Notes under the pieces: generated by a model
The model's input: only the letters and a program-made list of their open reading frames with translations
The model's database searches: none
Told to the model about the DNA's origin: nothing
Origin: Geminicoccaceae bacterium SCSIO 64248
GTDB taxonomy: Bacteria; Pseudomonadota; Alphaproteobacteria; Geminicoccales; Geminicoccaceae
Length of the DNA: 64,000 bases
NCBI GenBank assembly: GCA_029814805.1
Contig: CP122393.1
Coordinates: forward strand, 620,001-684,000
Direction: 5' to 3'
Program-made: the position numbers and the translations under genes
Shown here: positions 52,484 through 61,489 of the stretch, in pieces
Layout: each line of letters begins with the position of its first letter
Position numbering within the stretch: the first letter of the stretch is position 1

Positions 52484-54940
52484 TTACGCGATCATGACGT
52501 CGGTGGCGCTCAGGCGGGCGACGTCCTCGATGACTAAGCTGCCGCCGCCCAACGCGACCGTCAGGCCCCGGTCGTCGATGACGATATCCTTCACGATCTG
52601 GTCGAAGCTCGTCAACGCGGAGCCGTCCTTGGCGCTCGCCTGGTAGAATTTCAGCCGATCGACGCCCGCCTCGAAATCCCGGACGACATCGTCACCCGGC
52701 GCGTCGCCGTAGACCTCGAAGATGTCCGCGCCCTCGCCGCCCACGAGGATGTCGTTGCCATCGCCGCCCGAGACGAGATCGTCGCCGTCGCCGCCATACA
52801 AGGTGTCGTCGCCGTCCTGACCATAGAGACGGTCATGGCCGGCATCGCCCTTGAGGGTGTCGTCGCCATCGCCGCCGCACAGGACATCGTCGGCCTGGAA
52901 GCCGCGGATCACGTCGTCGCCGGCGCGTCCGTCGATCAGGTTGCCGGCGGCCGTGCCGGCGATCCTGTCATTGCCCGCGCCGCCATACGCATCGGTGATC
53001 TTGGTGGCCTGACCGATGCGCAGCTCGCCGTCCGCGACCTCGCTCCGGCTGCCGACCCGCATGTCGAGATGCAGGTCGGCGGTGACCATCGAGGCGTTGA
53101 TCGTGTTGTTGCCGCCGTCAAGGTCGCGCAGGCCTTCCCGACTCGCATCGTCCGCCGTCAGCTTGCCGAACGCGTCGGTGAAGACATAGGTGTCGTCGCG
53201 CTGGTCAGCCTCGCCGTAGAGGTCCAGCTGCCAGTCGCCCAGCCCGAGCGGCCGGCCGGTCTTGCTGTCGACCGCCTCGATCGTCCAGGTGCCGGACGCG
53301 TCCTCGCCCCAGACCTGGGCCGTGGTCAGGAGCAGCGGCGGATCGGAATCGTCGTCACCTCCGCTGTCGTCACCGGTGCCGCCGGCATCCTTGCCGTCGG
53401 CCCCGTCCGAGCCCCCGTCCGGCGCACCGCCATTGGCTTGCTGCCGCGCGGCGATCGCCTCGTACTGGTCGGCGTCAAAGCCGGAGACGAGGTAGCTGGT
53501 CGTGCCCGACGGCGAGACAAGCCGGACGTCCAGCGTCTCGACATAGCGCAAGAGGGCATCCAGCTGCTCGTCGTCCGAAGCGCCGTCCGGCACGTCCGGT
53601 CCGGGCAGGTCGAGGCTCACGGTGGCCTTGGCGACGGTGAAGTCCGCGTCGTCGCCGACCGTGACCGCCATGCCGCCCTCGGCATTGCCGTTCCCCTTGC
53701 CCTCGATCCGCTGCCATTCCGGCGAGGAGGAGGGCGTCCAGGTCTCGGCCAGCCGTGTCGCCGCAGCCGCGTCGACCATGCCGAAACCGTAGTCGTGGCT
53801 GGCATGCATGCCGCCGCCGTTCCAGTTGGACGCGCCGTTGGTCTGCCAGTCCCAGGGCGTCACCAGCTTGGCAAGCTCGCCGTCCTCGGCCTTGAGGAAC
53901 CACTTGTCGTATTCGTCCGTGGTCCGCGCCGCCTCCGCCGCCTCGACGCTGGACAGATACGAAGTCATCTCGTCCGAGCGATAGGCGGACAGCGCCAGGA
54001 TCTCCTGGACGTCGCGCGCGGTCAGGTCCGGATTGGCCTCCAGGATCAGCGCCGCCACGCCGCTGACGGCCGGCGTCGCGAACGAGGTGCCGTCCTCCAG
54101 GCCGTAGTCGCCGCCGCCCTCGGCCGTTCCCTCGCGCACCGTGGTCTCGACGTTCTCGCCCGGAGCCGAGACGAGAACGTTCGCGCCCGGGCTGCTGAAC
54201 ACGCTGAACTTGCCGGTCTGGTCGACCGATGCGACCGGAATGGCATAGGGGCTGTTCTGGTCCGCCTCGAGGCTGGCGGAGAGCGTCTGCGCGCGCTCGT
54301 TGCCGGCGGCGAAGGTCACGACGCCGCCCAGGCCGTCCCTCCCCTCGGTCGCGAAGCGCTCGATCGCCGCCTGGATCGCGGGCGTGGCCGGTTCCGGCAG
54401 GTCCGGTCCCCAGGAATTGTTGGAGATGTCGGCGCCGATCGAGGTCGCCCGGTCGAACGCGGCGACGATCTCGGTGTCGTCGGCGTCGTCGTCGAGATCG
54501 TGCGCGTCGTTCTGCCCGTGGCGCAGGCTGACCAACGTCGCATCGTAGGCGACGCCCGCCGAGCCGATGGCGTTGTCGGCGACGGCGCCGATGACGCCGC
54601 CGACGCTGGTGCCGTGGCCCTCGTCGTCGTCGACATGGGCGCCGCCCGGCCGGTCATTGCCGAAATCATAGCTGTCGGCCGCATCGAAGTTCGCGGCGAG
54701 GTCGGGATGGCCGCCTTCCATGCCGTCGTCGGCGACGACCACCTTCACGCCGTCGCCCGTGTAGCCTTTCGCCCACGCCTCGCGAACCCGCATGTCGAAG
54801 CCGGGCGTCCCCGCGATCGACCCCGCATCGTCGGTGTAGGTCTGGCCGATGTTCTCAAGATGCCACGACGCCGGAAACAGAGGATCGTCGATGGGCGGCG
54901 GGTTGTTGCTGGTCGCAGTATCGCGGGCCGGGGCTGCCAT
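52484..54940 (-). CDS. kexin-like S8 serine protease with P-domain and RTX repeats
   Basis: An 818-aa secreted protease. The catalytic triad is Asp71 (VVVADDGMEGGHPDL), His109 (DEGHGTSVGG) and Ser286 (GTSFATPAVSG); the spelling is of the kexin/furin (S8B) branch. A P-domain-like region lies around residues 415-590 (VRLVSPSGTTSYLVSG; GTWTIEAVDSKTG). The C-terminal third has RTX nonapeptides such as GGDGDDTL, GQDGDDTL and GGDGNDIL, ending in a conserved EVYG...DFEAGVDRLKFY segment. There is no N-terminal signal, which fits type I secretion through the C-terminus. No type I exporter genes are near. It heads an operon with an EF-hand protein and a lipoprotein. Confidence 0.9.
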   Translation of the reverse strand: MAAPARDTATSNNPPPIDDPLFPASWHLENIGQTYTDDAGSIAGTPGFDMRVREAWAKGYTGDGVKVVVADDGMEGGHPDLAANFDAADSYDFGNDRPGGAHVDDDEGHGTSVGGVIGAVADNAIGSAGVAYDATLVSLRHGQNDAHDLDDDADDTEIVAAFDRATSIGADISNNSWGPDLPEPATPAIQAAIERFATEGRDGLGGVVTFAAGNERAQTLSASLEADQNSPYAIPVASVDQTGKFSVFSSPGANVLVSAPGENVETTVREGTAEGGGDYGLEDGTSFATPAVSGVAALILEANPDLTARDVQEILALSAYRSDEMTSYLSSVEAAEAARTTDEYDKWFLKAEDGELAKLVTPWDWQTNGASNWNGGGMHASHDYGFGMVDAAAATRLAETWTPSSSPEWQRIEGKGNGNAEGGMAVTVGDDADFTVAKATVSLDLPGPDVPDGASDDEQLDALLRYVETLDVRLVSPSGTTSYLVSGFDADQYEAIAARQQANGGAPDGGSDGADGKDAGGTGDDSGGDDDSDPPLLLTTAQVWGEDASGTWTIEAVDSKTGRPLGLGDWQLDLYGEADQRDDTYVFTDAFGKLTADDASREGLRDLDGGNNTINASMVTADLHLDMRVGSRSEVADGELRIGQATKITDAYGGAGNDRIAGTAAGNLIDGRAGDDVIRGFQADDVLCGGDGDDTLKGDAGHDRLYGQDGDDTLYGGDGDDLVSGGDGNDILVGGEGADIFEVYGDAPGDDVVRDFEAGVDRLKFYQASAKDGSALTSFDQIVKDIVIDDRGLTVALGGGSLVIEDVARLSATDVMIA

Positions 54941-55287
54941 CGGTTCCTCCGCATGCCGTGCACGATGCCGGAAGCGTGCGTTCTTTGATCGCAGCTTTTG
55001 TGGCGCAGCGAGCAGGTTGGATCAACCCTGGATCGTGAGGAGTGCGCGCAATCTGGGCCACGCGATCTCGTGACGCGGGAAAACGCGTTGCAAGACAGTT
55101 GTTTGAGCGGCCGTGCGCGACATGGTCATGCAACCTGGAAACGGAAAAGTTCGCGCGGCCTCGTAGGAGCCGGCACGGCGAGCGACCGCGCGGCTGTCTT
55201 GCCAAAACACATCTGGGAAGATGGCGGCAAAGCTGGAATGCTTCCGGACAGGCCGGGAGAGCCGGCGCGCGAGCGGGAGAATGAGCG
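54941..55287. other. intergenic region between the RTX protease and the IlvD/Edd gene
   Basis: This 347-bp divergent gap holds no accepted gene. On the minus strand a strong ribosome-binding site (GGAGGAA, 4-10 bp before the protease ATG) is visible. Inverted repeats include CATCT-N4-AGATG near 55208-55221. It must hold promoters for both neighbouring units, but I cannot assign -35/-10 elements with confidence. Confidence 0.5.
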
Positions 55288-56976
55288 ATGAGCAAGCCAG
55301 TCGGGTTCGATCGGGGCCTCACCAATTACGGCGATCGTGACTTCGCGCGCTACCTCCGCCGCTCCTTCGCCCGCTCGATGGGCCTGTCGTCCGAGACGCT
55401 GGACAAGCCGGTCGTGGGCATCGCCATGACGCCTTCCGGCTTCAACAACTGCCATCGCGGCGTGCCCGACCTGGTCGAGGCCGTCAGCCGGGGCGTGCTC
55501 GCGGCGGGGGCGCTGCCGCGGCCGTTCCCGACCACGAGCCTGGGGGAGGTCTTCCTCAGCCCGACCAGCATGATGTTCCGCAACCTCATGGCCATGGACA
55601 CGGAGGAAATGATCCGCGCCCAGCCGATGGACGCGGTCGTGCTGATCGGCGGCTGCGACAAGACCGTCCCGGCCCAGCTCATGGGTGCAGCCTCGGCCGA
55701 CGTGCCGGCGGTCCAGCTCGTGACCGGTCCGATGATGACCGGTCGGCATCGCGGCCAGCGCCTGGGCGCCTGCACGGACTGCCGTGCCTTCTGGGCGAAG
55801 TTCCGGGCCGGCACGGTCGACCAGGCCGAGATCGAGACGGTGGAGAGCCGGTTGTCGGTCACGGCCGGCACATGCGCGGTCATGGGCACGGCCAGCACCA
55901 TGGCCTGCATCGCCGAGGCGCTCGGCATGTCCCTGCCTGGAACGGCCGCGATCCCGGCCGTGCACGCCGACCGGCTGGTCGCCGCGGAAGCGACGGGAAA
56001 GGCAGCGGCCGAACTCATCGCGCGGCCGATCCGTCCATCCGAGGTGATCACGGAGAAGTCGGTGGAGAACGCCTTCCGCCTGCTCATGGCGCTGGGCGGC
56101 TCGACCAACGCCATCGTTCACCTGACCGCCATCGCCGGGCGGATCGGCGTTCGCGTCTCGCTGGACCGGCTGAACGCCATATCGGACGAGACGCCGGTCC
56201 TGGTCGACCTCAAGCCGGTCGGCGAAGGCTATATGGAGGACTTCTTCGCCGCCGGCGGCGTCGGCGCCGTGCTGCGCGAGCTCCGGCCGCTCCTGCATCT
56301 CGATACGGTCGACGTGCTGGGCGTGACGCTGGCCGACCGGCTGGCCGAGAAGCTGGACTGGGTCGATCGCAGCATCATCCACAGCTTCGACGCGCCCGTG
56401 TCGCGGGTGGGCGGGCTGATCGCGCTCACGGGCAGCCTCGCGCCGGAAGGGGCGATCTTCAAGCGCGCGGCGGCGACGCCCGAGCTCTTCGAGACGGAAG
56501 GACGGGCGGTCGTCTTCAAGGGCCCGGAGGATCTCGCCGCGCGGATCGACGATCCCGACCTCGACGTCGCGCCGGACGACATCCTGGTGCTGCAGAACGC
56601 GGGGCCGCACGCCGCCGGCATGCCGGAAGCCGGCTACCTGCCGATACCCAAGAAGCTGGCGCGCGAAGGGATCAAGGACATGGTGCGCATCTCGGATGCG
56701 CGGATGTCCGGGACGGCGTTCGGCACGATCGTGCTGCACATAGCGCCGGAGGCCGCGATCGGGGGGCCGCTCGCGGCCGTGCGCGACGGCGACCGCATCC
56801 GCCTGTCGGTCAAGGACAAGCGGATCGACCTCCTGGTCGAGGACGGCGAGATCAAGCGACGGCTCGCCGACTTCGCGCCGCCGCCCGTGCCGGAACGCGG
56901 CTACCGGCGCCTGTACCGCGAACGCGTGCTCCAGGCGCCGGGCGGCTGCGACTTCGATTTTCTCGCGGGCGTATGA
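55288..56976 (+). CDS. IlvD/Edd family dehydratase (sugar-acid type)
   Basis: A 562-aa iron-sulfur dehydratase. Cluster ligands are Cys55 (GFNNCHRG), Cys123 (IGGCDKT) and Cys196 (TAGTCAVMGTAST). The spelling around GHRGQRLGACTDC and GRAVVFKGPEDLAARI resembles L-arabonate/xylonate-type dehydratases more than housekeeping dihydroxy-acid dehydratase. The C-terminal segment RISDARMSGTAFGTIVLHIAPE carries the catalytic serine region. It is convergent with the tct/tcu operon (15-bp gap) and alone on its strand, so the substrate, a sugar acid or branched hydroxy acid, cannot be fixed. Confidence 0.85.
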   Translation: MSKPVGFDRGLTNYGDRDFARYLRRSFARSMGLSSETLDKPVVGIAMTPSGFNNCHRGVPDLVEAVSRGVLAAGALPRPFPTTSLGEVFLSPTSMMFRNLMAMDTEEMIRAQPMDAVVLIGGCDKTVPAQLMGAASADVPAVQLVTGPMMTGRHRGQRLGACTDCRAFWAKFRAGTVDQAEIETVESRLSVTAGTCAVMGTASTMACIAEALGMSLPGTAAIPAVHADRLVAAEATGKAAAELIARPIRPSEVITEKSVENAFRLLMALGGSTNAIVHLTAIAGRIGVRVSLDRLNAISDETPVLVDLKPVGEGYMEDFFAAGGVGAVLRELRPLLHLDTVDVLGVTLADRLAEKLDWVDRSIIHSFDAPVSRVGGLIALTGSLAPEGAIFKRAAATPELFETEGRAVVFKGPEDLAARIDDPDLDVAPDDILVLQNAGPHAAGMPEAGYLPIPKKLAREGIKDMVRISDARMSGTAFGTIVLHIAPEAAIGGPLAAVRDGDRIRLSVKDKRIDLLVEDGEIKRRLADFAPPPVPERGYRRLYRERVLQAPGGCDFDFLAGV

Positions 56977-56991
56977 GCCGGCCCGCGCGCG

Positions 56992-57966
56992 CTACTCGAC
57001 CAGCCCGATGTCGCGCAGCACGGTCTCGGTCTGCGCCTCGTCCTCCTCGAGGAACGTCGCGAAGGCGTCGGCCGGCTGATACATGTCGATCCAGCCCTGC
57101 TTCTCCAGGGTCGACTGCCATGCCGGGCTCTCGACCATGCGCGCGATGACGTCGCCCAGGGCCTGCTTGTCGTCGTCGTCGATGTCCGCGGGCGCCATGA
57201 CGCCGCGCCAGTTGGTCAGCGCGACGTCGAGGCCGGTCTCCTTCAGGGTCGGTACGTCCAGGCCCGGCAGGCGCTCCTCCGACGACACGGCCAAGGGACG
57301 CAACGCGCCGGACTCGACCTGCGGCAAGAGCTCCGCCAGGCCGTTGGCGCCGACGGTGACGTGGCCGCCCAGGATCGAGCCCATCGCCTCGCCGCCGCCG
57401 GAATGGGCGATGTAGTTGATCTCGCGGGGATCGACGCCTGCGGCCTTGGCGATCAGCCCGACCAGCATGTGGTCGGTGCCGCCCGCCGAGCCGCCGCCCC
57501 AGGAGACGCCGCCCGGGTCGGCGCGCAGCTGCTCCACGAGGTCCTGCATCGACTGGATCGGCGAGTCTTTCGTGACGGCGATCATTTCGTACTCGCCGAT
57601 CAGGCGCGCGAGCGGCGTGACCTCGTCGAGGCTGACCGGCGACTGGTTGGTCTGGATCGCGCCGACCATGATGAGGCCGCTGACCAGGAGCGACGGATCG
57701 CTCGGCCGCTTGCTCGCGACGAACTGCGCAAGGCCGATCGTGCCGCCGGCGCCCGGAATGTTGACGACCTGGACGCCGGACGCGATGCCCGCCTCCTGAA
57801 TGGCGGTCTGCATGGCCCGTGCCGTCTGGTCCCAGCCGCCGCCCGGCGCGGCGGGGGCGATCAGCTCGAGGTTGCGCACCTGCGCCCCTGCGGGGAGCGA
57901 TGCGGCGGTAAGGAAGGCTGCGCCCGCCAGGCTCAGCCAGACACGTCGATTGCAGCGCATGGTCAC
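56992..57966 (-). CDS. tripartite tricarboxylate transporter receptor (Bug/TctC family)
   Basis: A 324-aa periplasmic receptor with a signal peptide (SLPAGAQ, cleavage about residue 28). Family features are LIAPAAPGGGWDQTARAMQ, VVNIPGAGGTIGLAQF, WGGGSAGGTDHMLVG and the C-terminal TNWRGVMAP. Bug proteins bind carboxylic acids; TctC binds citrate or tricarballylate. It follows tcuB by 49 bp in the same direction, so the ligand is probably the substrate of TcuA. No tctA/tctB membrane genes occur in the window. Confidence 0.88.
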   Translation of the reverse strand: MTMRCNRRVWLSLAGAAFLTAASLPAGAQVRNLELIAPAAPGGGWDQTARAMQTAIQEAGIASGVQVVNIPGAGGTIGLAQFVASKRPSDPSLLVSGLIMVGAIQTNQSPVSLDEVTPLARLIGEYEMIAVTKDSPIQSMQDLVEQLRADPGGVSWGGGSAGGTDHMLVGLIAKAAGVDPREINYIAHSGGGEAMGSILGGHVTVGANGLAELLPQVESGALRPLAVSSEERLPGLDVPTLKETGLDVALTNWRGVMAPADIDDDDKQALGDVIARMVESPAWQSTLEKQGWIDMYQPADAFATFLEEDEAQTETVLRDIGLVE

Positions 57967-58015
57967 GTCTCCCGGTTCTTGGAGGTTGGCCGTGACGCCC
58001 TCTCCCTGGCGGGCG

Positions 58016-59131
58016 TCAGGCTTCGGGTCGCTCGGCCGCCCGCGAACGCTCGAGCGCGTAGCGGACGAGCGCGGCGAAGCGGTAGATAGCGTGCACGAAC
58101 TTGCCGTAGGGCAGGGTCAGGAACAGGCCGAGCACGATGCCGAGATGCACGGCGAGCAGCACGCCCATGGCCGAGGTCTCGCGAAGGACGAGAAGCAGAA
58201 GGCCGCTCAGGCTGGTCAGGAACAGGAGCGCGAGAAAGCCTGTGTCCATGCCGCGGCGGCCGTGTCCGAACGCGTCGGGGTCGGCCTTGTGCTTGAGCCA
58301 GAGCAGGCCGGCCGGCCCGATCAGCAGGCCGATCCCGCCGGTGGTGCCCAGGACGACCGGCACGCTCAGATAGCCGTACGGCGCCTGCCAGCCGAACACG
58401 TAGTGGTAGATCGTGCCGGCCGAGGTCGCGGCGAAGCACAGCATGAAGCCGTAGAAGGTCAGGTGGTGATAGACGCGACGGCTCTGCGACGGCGCCTCGG
58501 TCGGGTAGGTGCAGCCGTCGCCGGCGCCGCCGTCGAGATAGCGCAGCGTGAGGCTGTCGCGCATCGCCTGCAGGAACGGCCGCGGCCGGCCGAACGAGGC
58601 GTAGCTCTCGCCGGTCTGTTGCCAGAATCGCCGGAAGCCCATCGCGAAAGCGACGACGACATAGGCCGAGACGGCGGTGAACAGGCCCGCCATGACGTCG
58701 TGCGGGATGATCCGATAGAAGTCGCCGTCGGCATGGACGGCGAACAGGACGGCCGGGTCGACCAGCAGGGCCGTGGCCAGCAGGAACAGAGAAAGGCTGG
58801 CCGCGGTGACGAGGCTGACGGCCAGTCCGTTCCGCTCGAACACGCCGGCCATCTGCGGCGGCCACGTGTAGTCCTGATAGGATTGGGCACGCAGCTCGGC
58901 CAGCGTCACCGGCACGTTCACGGCGAACTCGTGCGGCGGCGCGTACTGGCAATGCGCGTAGCAGGCGCCGCAATTGTGGCAGAGATTGGCGAGGTAGCTG
59001 AGATCGCCCTCGGTGAAGGCGAGGCGCATCTCCATCGCCGGGAAGACGGCGCAATGCCCCTCGCAATAGCGGCAGGCATTGCAGATCGTCATCAGCCGCT
59101 CGGCTTCCCTGACCGTGTCAATGAGCGCCAT
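58016..59131 (-). CDS. tcuB: TcuB-like iron-sulfur/heme membrane electron-transfer protein
   Basis: A 371-aa protein with two 4-cysteine [4Fe-4S] motifs near the N-terminus (C17xxC20xxC23xxxC27 and C51xxC54xxC57xxxC61), then about six membrane helices with conserved histidines (VYHHLTFYGFML, GTIYHYVFGW). This is the TcuB architecture: it re-oxidises the flavin of TcuA and passes electrons to the quinone pool. Its start lies inside tcuA, overlapping by 14 bp, which implies translational coupling. Confidence 0.9.
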   Translation of the reverse strand: MALIDTVREAERLMTICNACRYCEGHCAVFPAMEMRLAFTEGDLSYLANLCHNCGACYAHCQYAPPHEFAVNVPVTLAELRAQSYQDYTWPPQMAGVFERNGLAVSLVTAASLSLFLLATALLVDPAVLFAVHADGDFYRIIPHDVMAGLFTAVSAYVVVAFAMGFRRFWQQTGESYASFGRPRPFLQAMRDSLTLRYLDGGAGDGCTYPTEAPSQSRRVYHHLTFYGFMLCFAATSAGTIYHYVFGWQAPYGYLSVPVVLGTTGGIGLLIGPAGLLWLKHKADPDAFGHGRRGMDTGFLALLFLTSLSGLLLLVLRETSAMGVLLAVHLGIVLGLFLTLPYGKFVHAIYRFAALVRYALERSRAAERPEA

Positions 59132-60530
59132 GGGTCGCCGCCTCCTTGCCGGCGAGGCGGCCGAACACCGAGCCGATGGTCATGCCGATTCCGGCGATGT
59201 AGCCTTCGCCCAGCACGTTGCCGGCCATGATCTCGCCGGCGGCCGCGATGTTGTCGGACGGCGTGCCGTCGGCCATGAGCACGCGCGCCCGCGCGTCGAC
59301 GCCGACGCCCAGATAGGTGAAGGTGATGCCGGGACGGAGCAGGTAGCCGTAATAGGGCGGAGTATCGATCGGCAGGGCCCAGTGCGACTTGGGCGGATCG
59401 AGCCCTTCCGTCCGGCAGTCGTCGAGCACCGTCCAGTCGAACGTGCCGGGCCGGGTCGCGCTGTTGTAGGCCGTGACCGTCGCCTCGACCGTGTCGGGGT
59501 CGAGTTCCAGCTTGCCGGCGAGTTCGCGGATCGAGGCGGCCTGCAGGGCCGGGAACACGGTCGGCATGAACTTGCCGACCGCCTTGGAGTCGATCAGGAC
59601 GTAGCCGACCTGGCCAGGCTGCTGCGCGACCAGGCGGCCCCAGATGGCGTAGCGCTTCGGCCAGAAATCCTCCCCCTCGTCATAGAAGCGCAGGCCGTGC
59701 CTGTTCAGCACGAGGCCGAGCGCGACGCAGTCGACCCGCGTGCAGATGCCGCCGTCGAACTTGGGCGCGCGCCCGTCGATGGCGACGGCGTGGCATTGGC
59801 GGGGATCGCCGACCTGCATGGCGCCGCGTTCGAGCAGAAGGCGCAGCACGTGCCCCTGGTTGTAGGGCGTGCCCCGGATGATGAAGTTGTCAGCGGCCTC
59901 GCCCCAATGCTCGCGCAGCCAGGGAATGTTGGCCTCGAAGCCGCCGGCCGCGACCACGAGCGCGCTCGCTCGGACGCTATGGCGTTCGCCGGCATGGACC
60001 ACCTCGGCCGAGACGAACCGGCCGTCCTCGATCGCAAGATCGGTGACCTCGGCCTCGTAGACGACCGCCACGCCCAACGCTTCCGCCTTGCGGTAGTACG
60101 CGTTCACGAGCGCCTTGCCGCCGCCGAGGAAGAAGGCGTTGGTTCGTCCGAGATGGAGCGTGCCGCCGAGCGAGGGCTGGAAGCGCACGCCGCGCGCCAT
60201 CATCCAGGAGCCCAGGTCGGCCGACGTCCGGATCATCATGCGGGCGAGCGGCTCGTCCGTCTTGCCCTTGGTGACGCGAAGGAGGTCGTCCCAGAACTCG
60301 TCTTCGCGGTAGGGGCCGGTCATGATCCCGTCGGCCGCGTCATGCATGTAGCGGAGATTGCGCGTGTGCCGGCTGTTGCCGCCCCGATAGAAATACGGAG
60401 CGGACTCGAGCAGGAGGACGCGGGCGCCGGCTTCGCGTGCCGTGATCGCCGCGCACAGGCCGGCATTGCCGCCGCCGACCACAAGGACATCGAAGGACTG
60501 CTCGAAAACCGTCATGCGAACCGGACGCAT
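59118..60530 (-). CDS. tcuA: TcuA-like FAD-dependent tricarballylate dehydrogenase
   Basis: A 470-aa flavoprotein of the fumarate-reductase/succinate-dehydrogenase flavoprotein family: FAD-binding VLVVGGGNAGLCAAI (G19-G20-G21...G24), SALVVAAGGFEANIPWLREHWG, and the C-terminal substrate-binding LGVGVDARARV, AAGEIMAGNVLGEGYIAG. TcuA oxidises tricarballylate to cis-aconitate in Salmonella. The start at 60530 lies about 10 nt after the predicted transcription start, so the mRNA has a very short leader; an alternative ATG at 60515 would give a longer one. It is first in the tcuA-tcuB-tctC unit. Confidence 0.86.
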   Translation of the reverse strand: MRPVRMTVFEQSFDVLVVGGGNAGLCAAITAREAGARVLLLESAPYFYRGGNSRHTRNLRYMHDAADGIMTGPYREDEFWDDLLRVTKGKTDEPLARMMIRTSADLGSWMMARGVRFQPSLGGTLHLGRTNAFFLGGGKALVNAYYRKAEALGVAVVYEAEVTDLAIEDGRFVSAEVVHAGERHSVRASALVVAAGGFEANIPWLREHWGEAADNFIIRGTPYNQGHVLRLLLERGAMQVGDPRQCHAVAIDGRAPKFDGGICTRVDCVALGLVLNRHGLRFYDEGEDFWPKRYAIWGRLVAQQPGQVGYVLIDSKAVGKFMPTVFPALQAASIRELAGKLELDPDTVEATVTAYNSATRPGTFDWTVLDDCRTEGLDPPKSHWALPIDTPPYYGYLLRPGITFTYLGVGVDARARVLMADGTPSDNIAAAGEIMAGNVLGEGYIAGIGMTIGSVFGRLAGKEAATHGAH

Positions 60531-60545
60531 TCTAAATGCATACGG

Positions 60546-60576
60546 TTGTATACAAAGCCGGCCGGCGACGTGTCAA
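60546..60576 (-). promoter_or_regulatory. tcuA promoter overlapped by a perfect palindromic operator
   Basis: On the minus strand, TTGACA (-35, 60576-60571) and TATACA (-10, 60552-60547) are spaced 18 bp, a canonical sigma-70 promoter. The -10 lies inside the 10-bp perfect palindrome TTGTATACAA (60546-60555), the type of site bound by FCD-domain GntR regulators. The -35 overlaps the stop of the upstream gntR gene. Repression by the adjacent GntR protein and relief by the acid substrate is the natural model. Confidence 0.78.
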
Positions 60577-61256
60577 TCCGAGTGGCGGCCGCTCGCGACC
60601 GGAGCCTGCAAGTCCGTGCCGGCCATGGACACGCGCACGAAATAGGCGGCCCGGATATGGGCGCGGGCACGTTCGCCGGCCGCCACGGCGTCGCGGCGCG
60701 CGATCGCTCGGACGATCTCCAGGTGCTCGGCATGGGCGGTGCCGCCGCGCCCCGGCGCCTGGAAGGTGGTCGGACCGAGCAGGACGAGAGCGTCCGTCAA
60801 GCCGCTCAGGGCACGCAGCAGGTAGCGATTGTGCGACGCGTGATAGATCCGTTCGTGGAACGCACGGTTGCGATCGGCCAGGAGGGAGGGGCGCGTGCCG
60901 GGATCGGGCCGCTTCTCGACCATCCGCTCGAGCACGGCGATGTCCATCGCGGAGGCGTGGCGTGCGGCCAGCTCCGCGGCGGTGCCCTCGAGCACCTCGC
61001 GCATCTCGTACAGCTCGTTGATGGCCTGCATGTCGAGCGAGGCGACGACCAGCCCGCGATGAGGGGCCTGGGTGATCAAGCCGGTCTCCTCGAGGCGCCG
61101 CAAGGCTTCGCGGATCGGCGTCCGGCTCATGGCCAGGCGCTTGGCGATATCGAGCTCGACCATGCGCGTGCCGGGCGTGAGGCGTCCGTCCTGGATGTCC
61201 TCGCGCAGACGCCGGAACGCCTGCTCGGCGAGGGGTAGGCCGCTTGGCTGGGACAT
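60573..61256 (-). CDS. GntR-family regulator, FCD subfamily
   Basis: A 227-aa regulator. The winged helix-turn-helix is at the N-terminus (LAEQAFRRLREDIQDGRLTPG; MSRTPIREALRRLEETGLI) and an FCD sensor domain follows, with metal-binding residues in NRAFHERIYHASHN and EHLEIVRAIARRD. FCD regulators commonly bind organic acids. It lies directly upstream of tcuA (its stop is inside the tcuA promoter) and divergent from the HMG-CoA lyase gene, so it may control both units. Confidence 0.92.
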   Translation of the reverse strand: MSQPSGLPLAEQAFRRLREDIQDGRLTPGTRMVELDIAKRLAMSRTPIREALRRLEETGLITQAPHRGLVVASLDMQAINELYEMREVLEGTAAELAARHASAMDIAVLERMVEKRPDPGTRPSLLADRNRAFHERIYHASHNRYLLRALSGLTDALVLLGPTTFQAPGRGGTAHAEHLEIVRAIARRDAVAAGERARAHIRAAYFVRVSMAGTDLQAPVASGRHSD

Positions 61257-61489
61257 GGGCCGATCGATCCTGCCGTCGTGATCGCATGCCGCCGCATGCA
61301 GTCCGGGGATGTTCTAGGACAAGCCGGCCGTCAGGGGCAGGGGAGAGCTTGCCCCGCTCGTGCCGCCGCGGCGACATGTGTCGATCGCGAAGGCGCGCTT
61401 TCCGAAATACGCATGGACATTCCCATGCCGGCCGTCGATCCGTAGGCTCTCTAAGCTGGGCAAGAAACGCGCAAACCAAGCAAGGGCGG

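Noticed and set aside
52650-52990. regularly spaced repeats that might look like a CRISPR array
   Set aside because: They encode RTX nonapeptides in frame in the protease gene; units are 27 bp and divergent, with no spacers.
52835-54988. 717-codon plus-strand frame over the RTX protease
   Set aside because: Antisense of a protease whose triad and RTX repeats are all intact; Val/Arg/Asp-rich and without domains.
59079-61238. 719-codon plus-strand frame over tcuA and gntR
   Set aside because: Runs across two separate minus-strand genes and their promoter.
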